Assembly: GCF_017303375.1 (NCBI RefSeq)
Contig: NZ_JAFKOH010000011.1
Location: 62,001 to 126,000, forward strand
Direction: 5' to 3'
Length of the DNA: 64,000 bases
Origin: Bacillus sp. NTK074B
GTDB taxonomy: Bacteria > Bacillota > Bacilli > Bacillales > Bacillaceae_B
Within the stretch, counting starts at the first letter, position 1. Each line of letters starts with the position of its first letter. A program made the position numbers and the translations under genes. Positions 17,097-24,990 of this stretch are shown in pieces. Under the pieces are notes generated by a model. It was not told the origin of the DNA. It did no database searches and saw only the letters and a list, made by a program, of their open reading frames with translations.

Positions 17097-18236
17097 TTAT
17101 TTTTTCACCGAAGCTGAGATGGCGTCGGTAAACTGAGCGACGATGTCTTCCCCATCCTCGATCCCCAACGATATGCGCACCACGTGGGTGTTGATGCCAA
17201 GTTTCTCCTGAGCCTCTTTGGGCAGGGCACGGTGCGATGTTCCAAGTGGATACGAAACCGTCGTTTCCACACCGGCGAGAGACGGAATGATTTTGATCCA
17301 GCCGAGGGACTTGAAGAATGTGCTGATGTCGCATGATGGTTCCAGCTCAATCGTCACGATGGCCCCGTTTCCTTTTTCGGATAGATTGTCTGGATAATAG
17401 ACCGATTTCACTCCTCGGTTGTTTCGCAGTTCATCTGCCAGGGTCTCTGCGTTACGAGCCTGTGTTCCGACTCTCAGTGCCAGCGTTTTGGCACCTCGGC
17501 AAGTAAGCCAGGCTTCGAAAGGACTCAGATTGGAACCGATATTGACGACTTTTTCTCTTGCCTTTTGGACAAGTTCTTCGTGTCCTGCCACGACACCTGC
17601 CGTGATATCGCTGTGTCCTCCGATATATTTCGTAGCACTGTGGGCGATGAGATCAACCCCCTCAAGGTATGGCTGACGCAGGAATGGAGTGGCAAACGTA
17701 TTGTCGATCATCGTTTTCAATTGGTGTTTTTCCGCAAGGGCTACCATGTTCGAGATATCTTCAACACGCATAAATGGATTTGTGACGGTTTCACTGTACA
17801 GCAGTTTGGTTTGCGGTGTAATCGCTGCTTCTACCTCCTCCTCGTTTGTAAAATCCACAAATGATGTGGAAATGCCGAATGAATTCAGTTCTTCTTTCAG
17901 CATATGGAAGGTGCCCCCGTATACATCCTCCGCTGCCACAATATGATCACCTGATTGGACCACAGCCAAAATACCCACAAGAATAGCAGACAAACCCGAT
18001 GATGTGGCCACACCAGCCGGTGCTCCTTCCAGGTCCGCGACCATCTTCCCTAACTCATCGGTATTGGGATTGCCCGTTCTGGTATAAAGATAGGGAGACT
18101 TCCCTTCATAAAAACCCTCCAGCTCTTCCAGTGAGGTAAAAGAAAATGCAGACGTTTGGTAAATCGGTGTCGTCTTACTGCGGATTTCCTCCGTTCCCTT
18201 CAACTGGCTATGTACGACCTTAGTGGTGAATTTCAT
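17097..18236 (-). CDS. Cystathionine gamma-synthase/O-acetylhomoserine thiolyase-like PLP enzyme
   Basis: A 379-residue PLP enzyme of the Cys/Met family with Lys203 in HSATKYIGGHSD, ATSSGLSAIL, TRTGNPNTDELGK and DNTFATPF. It resembles the Bacillus MetI-type methionine biosynthesis protein and differs from MccB-type lyases in its N-terminus. It may make cystathionine or homocysteine from an acylated homoserine. It is transcribed before the S-box element and carries no riboswitch of its own, unlike the metY-metX pair. ATG at 18236, with AGGAAGGA about eleven bases upstream. Confidence 0.8.
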   Translation of the reverse strand: MKFTTKVVHSQLKGTEEIRSKTTPIYQTSAFSFTSLEELEGFYEGKSPYLYTRTGNPNTDELGKMVADLEGAPAGVATSSGLSAILVGILAVVQSGDHIVAAEDVYGGTFHMLKEELNSFGISTSFVDFTNEEEVEAAITPQTKLLYSETVTNPFMRVEDISNMVALAEKHQLKTMIDNTFATPFLRQPYLEGVDLIAHSATKYIGGHSDITAGVVAGHEELVQKAREKVVNIGSNLSPFEAWLTCRGAKTLALRVGTQARNAETLADELRNNRGVKSVYYPDNLSEKGNGAIVTIELEPSCDISTFFKSLGWIKIIPSLAGVETTVSYPLGTSHRALPKEAQEKLGINTHVVRISLGIEDGEDIVAQFTDAISASVKK

Positions 18237-18323
18237 ATCTCTGTCATCCTTCCTGAATCTATGTATTTTAAAAAGTGTATCATATTCAGAAGATTGTGAG
18301 GAGTGAGAGATGTTGGTTTCCGT

Positions 18324-18355
18324 AAAAAAAAAACCCGTCGCTTTGTTGCGACAGG
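18324..18355 (-). terminator. terminator after DUF302 gene
   Basis: Stem CCTGTCGC / GCGACGGG (one wobble) with a six-base loop, followed on the minus strand by nine T residues. Confidence 0.88.
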
Positions 18356-18365
18356 TTCCCGGTCA

Positions 18366-18746
18366 TCAGACGTTATCCAAACAACGGATCAGGCGATTTT
18401 CTATATCCAATGCCAACCGTTTCAGTTCATCATTATCCACCATTTCAATCAGCTTGCTCGGCTTCGCCATACCGATCCTGGTTGTTCCGCCTTCTGTGTA
18501 TACCGTCACTTTACAAGGCAGAAAGTAACTTACAAGCATACTTTCCTCCAGCACTTTCTTTGCTTCATGAGGATTGCATACTTCGAGGACGACCACTTCT
18601 TCGTTGAAGTCCAGGCCTTTATCCTGGAGCTTCCCGGCAAGATCAAGATTCCATAGAACACCAAAACTTTCTTCTTTAAGTGCGTTCTCCACGGAAGCTG
18701 CCGCTTCTTTCACATTCATTGAAACTTCTTTTGTGTAATGGAACAT
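18366..18746 (-). CDS. DUF302 family protein
   Basis: A 126-residue cytosolic protein. The MFHYTKEV start, SFGVLWNLDLAGKLQDKG, VCNPHEAKK, LPCKVTVY and the closing RLIRCLDNV match the DUF302 fold, whose members bind ligands or metals in uncharacterised roles. ATG at 18746 with AAGGAGGA upstream. It has its own terminator and lies next to a thioredoxin-like lipid-anchored gene, so it is probably monocistronic. Confidence 0.75.
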   Translation of the reverse strand: MFHYTKEVSMNVKEAAASVENALKEESFGVLWNLDLAGKLQDKGLDFNEEVVVLEVCNPHEAKKVLEESMLVSYFLPCKVTVYTEGGTTRIGMAKPSKLIEMVDNDELKRLALDIENRLIRCLDNV

Positions 18747-18804
18747 ATGTATCCTCCTTTTTGAGTCATGGTTACTTATACCTCATATCGTATGTAACGA
18801 AACC

Positions 18805-18816
18805 AGGTCCGTCCCT
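18805..18816. repeat. GAGGTCCGTCCCTC-family motif (partial)
   Basis: AGGTCCGTCCCT just downstream of the thioredoxin-like gene; one of ten copies of this motif in the window. Confidence 0.7.
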
Positions 18817-18820
18817 TTCA

Positions 18821-19402
18821 TTATTCCATTTGACTGACCATTTTACCCATCATGTCTTCGTTCATGGGACCGACGATTTTGTGTTGGATGAGACCTTGGG
18901 TGTCGATCATATAAGTGGTCGGGATGGTGAATGCCCGGTACTCGTCCCCGATATCACCCTTTTCATCCAAGAGAATAGGGAATGTGAGCTCATACCCATC
19001 GACAAACTGCTGGACCGCTTTCTTTCCGTCATCTTGTGAAGTCAGATTCACGGCAAGTATTTCGACATTCTCTTTATCTGCCTTTTTTTCATAATACTTT
19101 TGCATATGGGGCATTTCGGCTTTACAAGGCGGACACCAGGTGGCCCAGAAATTCAAAATCACTTTCTTTCCCTGATAGTCGGACAGCTGAATGCTCTCCC
19201 CACTTAATGTGGTCAACTCAAAATCCGGGGCACGGTCACCTTTTGTCAGCCCCTGATTGGCATTGGTCAGGTCCATGGACTCTTTGGCTAACTGTGCAGC
19301 CTCTAGCTTTGCCTTCTTTTCCTGTTGATCCTGAAACAGATTCACTAGAAAAATGCCAATCAGCAGCGCAACGACGGCCAGGGCGAAATTTTTTTTATTC
19401 AA
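18821..19402 (-). CDS. ResA/TlpA-like membrane thiol-disulfide oxidoreductase
   Basis: A 193-residue protein with an N-terminal membrane anchor (residues 6-23) and an extracytoplasmic thioredoxin domain. The active site is WCPPC within FWATWCPPCKAEM, and the cis-proline loop is FTIPTTYMI. ResA-type proteins reduce disulfides in exported proteins such as apocytochrome c; the partner here is unknown. The TTG start at 19402 has GGAGGA six bases upstream and overlaps the preceding membrane-protein gene by eight bases, so the two are probably translated together. Confidence 0.85.
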   Translation of the reverse strand: MNKKNFALAVVALLIGIFLVNLFQDQQEKKAKLEAAQLAKESMDLTNANQGLTKGDRAPDFELTTLSGESIQLSDYQGKKVILNFWATWCPPCKAEMPHMQKYYEKKADKENVEILAVNLTSQDDGKKAVQQFVDGYELTFPILLDEKGDIGDEYRAFTIPTTYMIDTQGLIQHKIVGPMNEDMMGKMVSQME

Positions 19403-20009
19403 TATGGTTCCTCCTCCCGCTTAAAGCAATTAGATAGATCATCACCACTATATACGTCCATGTAACAGTAGTGAATATAAAACCTTCATTCAACGATTGA
19501 AACAGCAGTTGAAGGAGTGTGAAGACAACCACTAACTGCACTATCCATACTTCCCGTTTTTCTCCCCTTGATTTTTTTAATAGAAGCAAAAAGAGTGTAC
19601 TATTAATGATAAATTGTATAACGCCTGAGAGAACATCCAGCTCTAATAAACGATAAACAAATTCAAAGAAAACCATCGTACTGACCCAGGCAGCGATCAA
19701 AACGGATGTGCTAACTCCCCTTTTTAAAAATAGGTATAAAAGCGCTGTCAGGATTCCCAACCAGTAGCCCATCCTTCCTCCGTGAAAGTAAAGAATCGTA
19801 AGGGGATGAGTGATGACCGTTTGAAAATCTACGACTATGACGCTCAGCTTCCAGGTAATCAAAAAATAAAAGACAGCATTTGAGTACCAATCGCTTGACG
19901 TTCTATTCCAGAAATAGAGAAACAAGTACGTCAGGAAAAAGGAGGCGAGGATCGCTCCCCAGGAAGAAGGGAATGTGAATGAACCTATAGAGTACCACAT
20001 TTCAGGCAT
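19395..20009 (-). CDS. Polytopic membrane protein of unknown function
   Basis: A 204-residue protein with about six hydrophobic segments. It opens with MPEMWYSIGSFTFP, which recalls the N-terminus of Lgt-like (prolipoprotein diacylglyceryl transferase) proteins, but the Lgt catalytic signature is not present. A central HPLTILYFHGGRMGYWLG loop is the most distinctive part. It overlaps the thioredoxin-like gene, hinting that it supports that enzyme, for instance as an electron or substrate partner. No firm function. Confidence 0.65.
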   Translation of the reverse strand: MPEMWYSIGSFTFPSSWGAILASFFLTYLFLYFWNRTSSDWYSNAVFYFLITWKLSVIVVDFQTVITHPLTILYFHGGRMGYWLGILTALLYLFLKRGVSTSVLIAAWVSTMVFFEFVYRLLELDVLSGVIQFIINSTLFLLLLKKSRGEKREVWIVQLVVVFTLLQLLFQSLNEGFIFTTVTWTYIVVMIYLIALSGRRNHIE

Positions 20010-20024
20010 CGGTCCCTGCCCCCT

Positions 20025-20603
20025 TTAAAGACAAGGGTTCTTCCTCACAACGATATAATAGACGGACGGATGCAGATGCCCGACGGATGTTATGAAGCCC
20101 GCTGAATGAAGCTGACGGTCCAACTCCTCAGAAGCAAGCCTTTCCTCCATGGGCGGTCCCACTTCGGATTCTACAGCCTCCCAATCAAGGATCAGCCAGA
20201 TTCCATCCTCTTTCAACATATCATGAAGATCCTGAAAGACTTTGATTAAGTCAGGGACCTCATGGAGGACAAAAGCAGATACAACCTTATCTAACGTTTC
20301 CTTGTTGAAGCTTAGATACTCAAGGGATGATTTCACACACACGATGTTGTCTATGTCTTCTTCCGCAGCACGATGCTTCAGGTACTCAAGCATTTCCTGC
20401 TGCAAATCGACCGCCTGCACCTTCGTTTCAACCTTCCGGGCAATCGGCAGGGTTAAATACCCATTCCCACAACCCAGGTCTGCCACTATATCATGAGGTT
20501 TTAATTGAAGAAGTTCCAATGCTTTGTCCACAGGCACTATAGCTTGCCGTTTGGGATCAAGTAACTTTGAAGCTTTATGATGCTCAAATAAATGTCCGGC
20601 CAT
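20025..20603 (-). CDS. Class I SAM-dependent methyltransferase
   Basis: A 192-residue Rossmann-fold methyltransferase. Motif I is VADLGCGNGYLTLP, motif II acidic VDLQQEM, and the post-I region FVLHEVPDL is typical of the UbiE/Methyltransf_11 family. The substrate cannot be told. It is first in a short operon with the membrane and thioredoxin-like genes (gap 15 bases). The leading MAGHLFEHHKASKLLDPKR is a common start in Bacillus homologs of this enzyme. Confidence 0.8.
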   Translation of the reverse strand: MAGHLFEHHKASKLLDPKRQAIVPVDKALELLQLKPHDIVADLGCGNGYLTLPIARKVETKVQAVDLQQEMLEYLKHRAAEEDIDNIVCVKSSLEYLSFNKETLDKVVSAFVLHEVPDLIKVFQDLHDMLKEDGIWLILDWEAVESEVGPPMEERLASEELDRQLHSAGFITSVGHLHPSVYYIVVRKNPCL

Positions 20604-20847
20604 TGAGATTCCTCCGTTCGCATATATACCCTATTATGTATTAGTATCTTAGATCTCAAACCCACAATCAAGTTATTTACTCATAGTGCATCTCTTAGTT
20701 GTATTATTGCAGATTTGTACGCTGGATGTGTGTCGAACCGTTGAACAAATAAGAACCATACTTGACCTGACACGATTCATCTTTTAAATAAAATAGGCTG
20801 TTTTCGTAAACATTGTTGCTTTTGGATGTAGCGAGTGGCGGTTGATT

Positions 20848-21028
20848 GCAGCGAGTGGTGCTCGCTTTCCGCGGGGCTGGCGGTGAGCCCCTCTAGGTCA
20901 TAAGCTAAATGGCCCAAGAAGGCAAAAGAACGCCTTCTTAGCCCATTCACCTTATGCTTGTCGGGGCTAATCAAGCCGCCTCCGCTTTTCGTACTGTCCA
21001 GCGTTTCCCGCAGGAGTCGAGCACCTGC
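20848..21028. repeat. large imperfect palindrome, type 1
   Basis: Outer arms carry GTGGTGCTCG and CGAGCACCTGC; inner arms include GGCGG/CCGCC, CATAAG/CTTATG and an AAGAAGGC/GCCTTCTT apex hairpin. It looks like the dispersed non-coding palindromes common in Bacillaceae genomes (family recalled, not searched). Confidence 0.65.
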
Positions 21029-21187
21029 AGCGAGAATCAACTATGTTTTACAACCTTACAGAATATGTGGAGATTGCTTATGCCACTGCTTTTTCATTTG
21101 TTGCAGTGACTGATTTCATTTAATAGTCCTTTACTCTTTTTAATCTGATCCACAAACCATTTTGCTCTGTCACCACTTACTACGTGA

Positions 21188-21298
21188 GAGGGTGAAGGGA
21201 ACTGCGTAGACTCCTACGGAAAACGGGCCCCGGAAGCGGTTTTGCTGAGGAGGCTGGGCCGAACGTCCGTGGAAAGCGGAGCAGTACCCTTCACCCTC
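21188..21298. repeat. large imperfect palindrome, type 2
   Basis: Terminal arms GAGGGTGAAGGG (21188-21199) and CCCTTCACCCTC (21287-21298) are perfect complements, with a GC-rich interior containing GACTCCTACGG and CCGTGGAAAGCGG. It shares the crossing-style motifs of the type 1 element in opposite orientation. Confidence 0.65.
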
Positions 21299-21379
21299 CT
21301 GCACCACAACCTAAATGACAGAGCATCGTAAATCTTAGTTTGTATATGAATAGCAACAATCTTTGCGTAAACAGCCATA

Positions 21380-21417
21380 AAATAAAAGGACCACCCCGAT
21401 TAAATAAAGGATGATCC
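21380..21417 (-). terminator. terminator after c-di-GMP-regulated small gene
   Basis: Arms GGATCATCC and GGGTGGTCC (minus strand) form nine pairs with G-T wobbles, followed by TTTTATTTTA. Confidence 0.7.
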
Positions 21418-21434
21418 ATACGTATGGTTACAAA

Positions 21435-21680
21435 CTAGGCCGCTTTCAAACCTTCCAATATTAGCATGAAATATTTAACGCTGTCTCCACCGCGCTGATT
21501 GATGATTTCAATGTCGTGCAGAATCTTTTCAAGTTCTTCAGGACCGACACACTTCAGGAACATGTCACTGACTTCCTCTGCTGTATACTCCCCTATATGG
21601 GTATACTTTAATGCTGTTCGATTTCTTCTGCAGAAACTTCTTAATTGTCTTTTTATATCAGCTAACTCCAATATCATCAT
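21435..21680 (-). CDS. Unknown 81-residue protein controlled by a c-di-GMP riboswitch
   Basis: Helical, charged protein without signal peptide or membrane segment; it has a basic N-terminal third (KRQLRSFCRRNR) and acidic centre. I do not recognise a family. The ATG at 21680 follows AAGAAGG closely; another ATG and a TTG lie just after it. The reason to accept it as a gene is its context: a c-di-GMP-I aptamer with terminator hairpins ends about 43 bases upstream, and a terminator follows directly, so it is a monocistronic c-di-GMP-responsive unit. A role in the motile-to-sessile switch is inference only. Confidence 0.7.
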   Translation of the reverse strand: MMILELADIKRQLRSFCRRNRTALKYTHIGEYTAEEVSDMFLKCVGPEELEKILHDIEIINQRGGDSVKYFMLILEGLKAA

Positions 21681-21722
21681 CCTTCTTACAGGTTCAATTC
21701 TTACTAATATAGCATCTCTACT

Positions 21723-21783
21723 AAAAAAACAACCTACCCACCGGCAGGTGAAAAAATACTAGCAAAATGCTGCCAATAGTATT
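21723..21783 (-). terminator. expression platform of the c-di-GMP riboswitch
   Basis: Two hairpins with T-tracts follow the aptamer on the minus strand: AATACTA/TAGTATT then TTTTTT, and CCTGCC/GGTAGG (one mismatch) then TTTTTTT. One or both should terminate transcription in one ligand state. Confidence 0.75.
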
Positions 21784-21797
21784 CATTGCGTCCGTTA

Positions 21798-21886
21798 TTT
21801 CGGTAACCCGGCGATCATTATTTTAATAAAATGGAAGACCCGTGGCTTTGCGTCCTAATTTTTCAATTAGTTTGCCTTTTTCGAAA
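21798..21886 (-). ncRNA. c-di-GMP-I (GEMM-I) riboswitch aptamer
   Basis: Minus-strand sequence shows the GEMM-I signature: P1 arms TTTCG/CGAAA, GGCAAAC (21870-21876), a CTAATT-GAAA-AATTAG stem with the GNRA tetraloop, GGACGCAAAGCCACGGG (21839-21855) and CGCCGGGTTACCG (21801-21813), which forms the tetraloop-receptor side and P3 closure. Order, spacing and tetraloop all fit the known class. It is followed by terminator hairpins and an 81-residue gene. Confidence 0.9.
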
Positions 21887-21995
21887 ATCACTTAAATATA
21901 TTGTCATTATACTAAAAGAATGATGATATGAAAACACAATACCGTAATTAGTTGGTGAATCCTTTATCCTAATATAGAGTGAAAGCATCTAATAA

Positions 21996-22026
21996 AAAGC
22001 CCCGTTCTACTTGAGAACGGGGCTTT
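21996..22026 (-). terminator. terminator after M23 peptidase gene
   Basis: Perfect 13-bp stem AAAGCCCCGTTCT / AGAACGGGGCTTT with a five-base loop, followed on the minus strand by TTTTTATT. Confidence 0.92.
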
Positions 22027-22031
22027 AAAAC

Positions 22032-23390
22032 TTAAAAGTTAATATATTGACGTGGATCTACAGCATTTGCATGCGATGCACTCCAAGAACCTCTGTAAAG
22101 TTCAAAGTGTAAATGCTGGCCGAATGAATATCCAGTGTTACCCATGTAACCAATTTGGTCGCCTTTGTTCACCGCTTGCCCAGTGCTTACTAATGAAGAA
22201 GACATGTGAGCATATACAGTCGTAAACGTTTGACCGTTGATAGAGTGTGTAATGTATACGACATTACCATAGCTTGAGCTGTAATGGCTCTTAATAACGT
22301 ATCCATCTGCAGCGGCAGAGATTGGAACACTTCCCCGTGCAGCAATGTCTGTACCGTAGTGGAAGCGTTGTTTACCGTTTAAGGTATCCCAACCAAAGTT
22401 TGTCGTTATGGCTCCATGAGCAGGCGCTGTCCAAGCACCTGCACTGACAGGAGTGCTTGGTGTTGGTGTTGATGCTGTTGCTGCAGGAGCTGGAGATGAT
22501 CCGCTACCGCTTGATGTTGCCTGTTGCTGTGCAGCAGCACGCTTAGCTGCTTCAGCTTCAGCCTGCCGCTTGCGTTCGATTTCACGCTGACGTGCTAGTT
22601 CTTCCAATCGCGCTTGTTCAGCCTGGATTTCACCTTCAAGCTGATGCTCCATTTTTGAAAGGTCTTCCGATTCTTTTTCAAGATCGGCTTTTTCTACTTT
22701 TAATGTAGCTTGTTGAGCTTCCAGTTGCTTGAATAATTCTGCTTTCTTAGCCTTTTGACTATCAAGATCTTTTTTCAGGGATTGAAGATTCGCTTTAGAA
22801 GTCTCAAGATCAGCAAGCTCTTTTTCTACTTCAGCTTGTTTCTTCTCTAACTCTTCCTGATCACGTTTCTGTTCGTCCATGATTTTTTTATCAGCACTTA
22901 CAATTGTATTTACTGCTGTTACACGGTTGATGAAGTCCCCGAAGCTGTTCGCCCCAAGAAGAACGTCAAGATAATTAGCTGATCCACCTTTTTCCTGGAT
23001 GGCACGAGCGCGTTCTTTTAACAGGTCATTACGCTCTTCAATTTTTTTCTTTAATTCTTCAATATCTGCTTTAAGCTTATTGATTTTTACTGTCGTTTCA
23101 TCAATTTCTTTTGTTTTTTCTGCAATCTTTGTTTCAGTATCTTTTAATTTTGTGCTGATTTCAGCAATCTGTGTTTCAATATCTTTTTGTTTGTTGATGT
23201 TTTGGTCAATTTGAGATTTTTTCTCATTTATCTTCCCATTGACTTCTTCCTTTTTAGAAGAAACGTCGCCCTGCTGTTTCTTTAAATCCTCCACGGAGGA
23301 GTGAGCGCTAGCAGTTGTTGCTAACGTTGGCAGACTTCCGATTGTTAATGCTGCTGCAATTGATAATGATATGAAATACTTCTTGTTCAA
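22032..23390 (-). CDS. Secreted M23 murein endopeptidase with coiled coil (EnvC/PcsB-like)
   Basis: A 452-residue exported protein: signal peptide at 1-29 ending ASA, a long coiled coil at about 32-285 rich in Lys, Glu and Gln, a Ser/Pro/Thr-rich linker, and a C-terminal LytM/M23 zinc peptidase domain with HYGTD and HLHFEL ligand motifs. This is the plan of FtsEX-activated hydrolases or hydrolase activators. It begins 40 bases after ftsX, so ftsE-ftsX-M23 is likely an operon. In B. subtilis FtsEX activates CwlO, an NlpC/P60 enzyme, encoded elsewhere. Both zinc motifs are present, suggesting an active enzyme. Confidence 0.88.
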   Translation of the reverse strand: MNKKYFISLSIAAALTIGSLPTLATTASAHSSVEDLKKQQGDVSSKKEEVNGKINEKKSQIDQNINKQKDIETQIAEISTKLKDTETKIAEKTKEIDETTVKINKLKADIEELKKKIEERNDLLKERARAIQEKGGSANYLDVLLGANSFGDFINRVTAVNTIVSADKKIMDEQKRDQEELEKKQAEVEKELADLETSKANLQSLKKDLDSQKAKKAELFKQLEAQQATLKVEKADLEKESEDLSKMEHQLEGEIQAEQARLEELARQREIERKRQAEAEAAKRAAAQQQATSSGSGSSPAPAATASTPTPSTPVSAGAWTAPAHGAITTNFGWDTLNGKQRFHYGTDIAARGSVPISAAADGYVIKSHYSSSYGNVVYITHSINGQTFTTVYAHMSSSLVSTGQAVNKGDQIGYMGNTGYSFGQHLHFELYRGSWSASHANAVDPRQYINF

Positions 23391-23429
23391 GCGGCATGCT
23401 CCTTTCAGCTTCTATCAACCTATCAAATT

Positions 23430-24314
23430 TTACACTTTTAAGAATTTACGAACAGACATAAAGCTTCCCCAAGCCCCAATCAGGCAACCCATTAATAGAA
23501 TTAATCCGTTTACTTGATAGATAAAGGGGGTAAAATCTAATATCTGAATAAAATTGTTTTGTAGTTTTGGTTTAATAAATCCATAGGCATAGTAATAACC
23601 TGCAGTGACAAGAGCGATCGGGATAATAGAACCTAAAATTCCGAGCCATAACCCTTCAAGGATGAATGGCCAGCGTACAAACCAGTTGGTTGCACCCACG
23701 AGTTTCATTATCTCGATTTCCCTTCTTCTAGCGACAATGGTGATTTTGATTGTATTTGAGATGAGGAACATGGCAGTGAACAACAAACCGATGATCAATA
23801 CAAGGCCAACATTTCGACTCATTTCCAGTACATTGAATAGCTTTTCAATCTTCGCTTCACCATAAAGGGCTTCGTTCACACCTTCATACTTTCTTACCTG
23901 ACCGGCAATCTTTCCCGTATCACGTGGATTCTCAGCTTTAACGATAAACACGTCATACAGTGGATTATCCTGTTCAAATAATCTGAAATCGTCTCCCAGA
24001 TCCTTTACAAGGTTCTGAAGTTCTTCTTCTTTTGAAGAGTAATTGACGGATTCGACTCCATTTAATTTTTTAATCTGTGATTCTATTTGATCGATTTGAG
24101 ATTGTTTTGTACCGATTTCCAGTAATACCCGTACTTCAACGTCTTTCTCAATATCGGTTGCTACCTTGTTCATGTTTAACATCAATACGATAAATACACC
24201 AACAAGAAGTAATGTTACGGTAACGGCACTCACTGATGCAAATGTCATCCAGCCGTTACGTCCAATGCTTTTGAAACTCTCTCTAAAATGCCTGCCATAC
24301 GTTCTAGCTTTCAT
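23430..24314 (-). CDS. ftsX: Cell-division ABC transporter permease FtsX
   Basis: A 294-residue membrane protein with four predicted transmembrane segments (about 23-45, 170-192, 222-245 and 263-287) and an extracellular domain between the first two. The RRREIEIMKLVGATNWFVR segment is the FtsX coupling region. It pairs with FtsE to control peptidoglycan hydrolysis. ATG at 24314, with GAGGTGA eight bases upstream; it overlaps the end of ftsE by 11 bases. Longer upstream frame is rejected as it lies within ftsE. Confidence 0.93.
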   Translation of the reverse strand: MKARTYGRHFRESFKSIGRNGWMTFASVSAVTVTLLLVGVFIVLMLNMNKVATDIEKDVEVRVLLEIGTKQSQIDQIESQIKKLNGVESVNYSSKEEELQNLVKDLGDDFRLFEQDNPLYDVFIVKAENPRDTGKIAGQVRKYEGVNEALYGEAKIEKLFNVLEMSRNVGLVLIIGLLFTAMFLISNTIKITIVARRREIEIMKLVGATNWFVRWPFILEGLWLGILGSIIPIALVTAGYYYAYGFIKPKLQNNFIQILDFTPFIYQVNGLILLMGCLIGAWGSFMSVRKFLKV

Positions 24315-24990
24315 AACCGTAATCACCTCGCTGTTCATCCCGGACAATGCGGCCATTTTCAATGGCGATTACCCTGTGCTTGATTGTGTTTACGATTTCA
24401 CGGTTATGCGTAGCCATTATGACCGTAGTGCCACGGTTGCTGATTTCTTCAAAGATGTTCATGATGTCCCAGGATGTTTCAGGATCAAGATTACCCGTCG
24501 GCTCATCTGCAATCACAAGTTTCGGCGTATTCACGATGGAACGTGCAATCGATACACGTTGCTGTTCCCCGCCTGATAACTCATTCGGCAGCATTCTTGC
24601 CTTGTGCTTCAGACCAACCAGATCAAGTACTTCCATAACCCTCTTCTTAATCTGTTTTGGATGTTCTTCTATTACTTCAAGTGCAAAGGCAATGTTTTCA
24701 TAGATTGTAAGTGTTGGTAACAGTTTGAAATCCTGGAAGACAACACCCACGTTTCTTCTTAAGTACGGGACTCTACTATTCTTAAGTTTTGCCAGATTGA
24801 TACCATTGACAATGATATCTCCCTTGGAAGGACGTTCTTCGCGGTACATCATTTTGATGAACGTAGATTTCCCGGCGCCGCTTGGACCCACCACATAGAC
24901 AAACTCGCCTTGCTTAATGTGGACGTTAAAGCCATTAGCAGCCATGACACCGTTGCTGTACTGCTTGTAGACGTCTTTCATTTCTATCAT
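24304..24990 (-). CDS. ftsE: Cell-division ABC transporter ATPase FtsE
   Basis: A 228-residue ABC ATPase with Walker A GPSGAGKST, signature LSGGEQQR, Walker B LVIADEPTG and switch histidine MATHN. It drives FtsX conformational changes that turn on cell-wall hydrolases. ATG at 24990 with AGGTGA seven bases upstream is preferred to the TTG at 24996. It is followed by ftsX with overlap. Confidence 0.94.
   Translation of the reverse strand: MIEMKDVYKQYSNGVMAANGFNVHIKQGEFVYVVGPSGAGKSTFIKMMYREERPSKGDIIVNGINLAKLKNSRVPYLRRNVGVVFQDFKLLPTLTIYENIAFALEVIEEHPKQIKKRVMEVLDLVGLKHKARMLPNELSGGEQQRVSIARSIVNTPKLVIADEPTGNLDPETSWDIMNIFEEISNRGTTVIMATHNREIVNTIKHRVIAIENGRIVRDEQRGDYGYES

Larger units (their letters stand above)
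20604..21434. other. gene-free region with two large palindromes
   Basis: No convincing gene. Two GC-rich imperfect palindromes occupy 20848-21028 and 21188-21298. The rest is AT-rich. The minus-strand frame at 20777-21040 simply reads through the first palindrome. Confidence 0.7.

Noticed and set aside
20777-21040. 87-residue minus-strand ORF
   Set aside because: It runs through a GC-rich palindromic repeat and has no ribosome site or recognisable domain.
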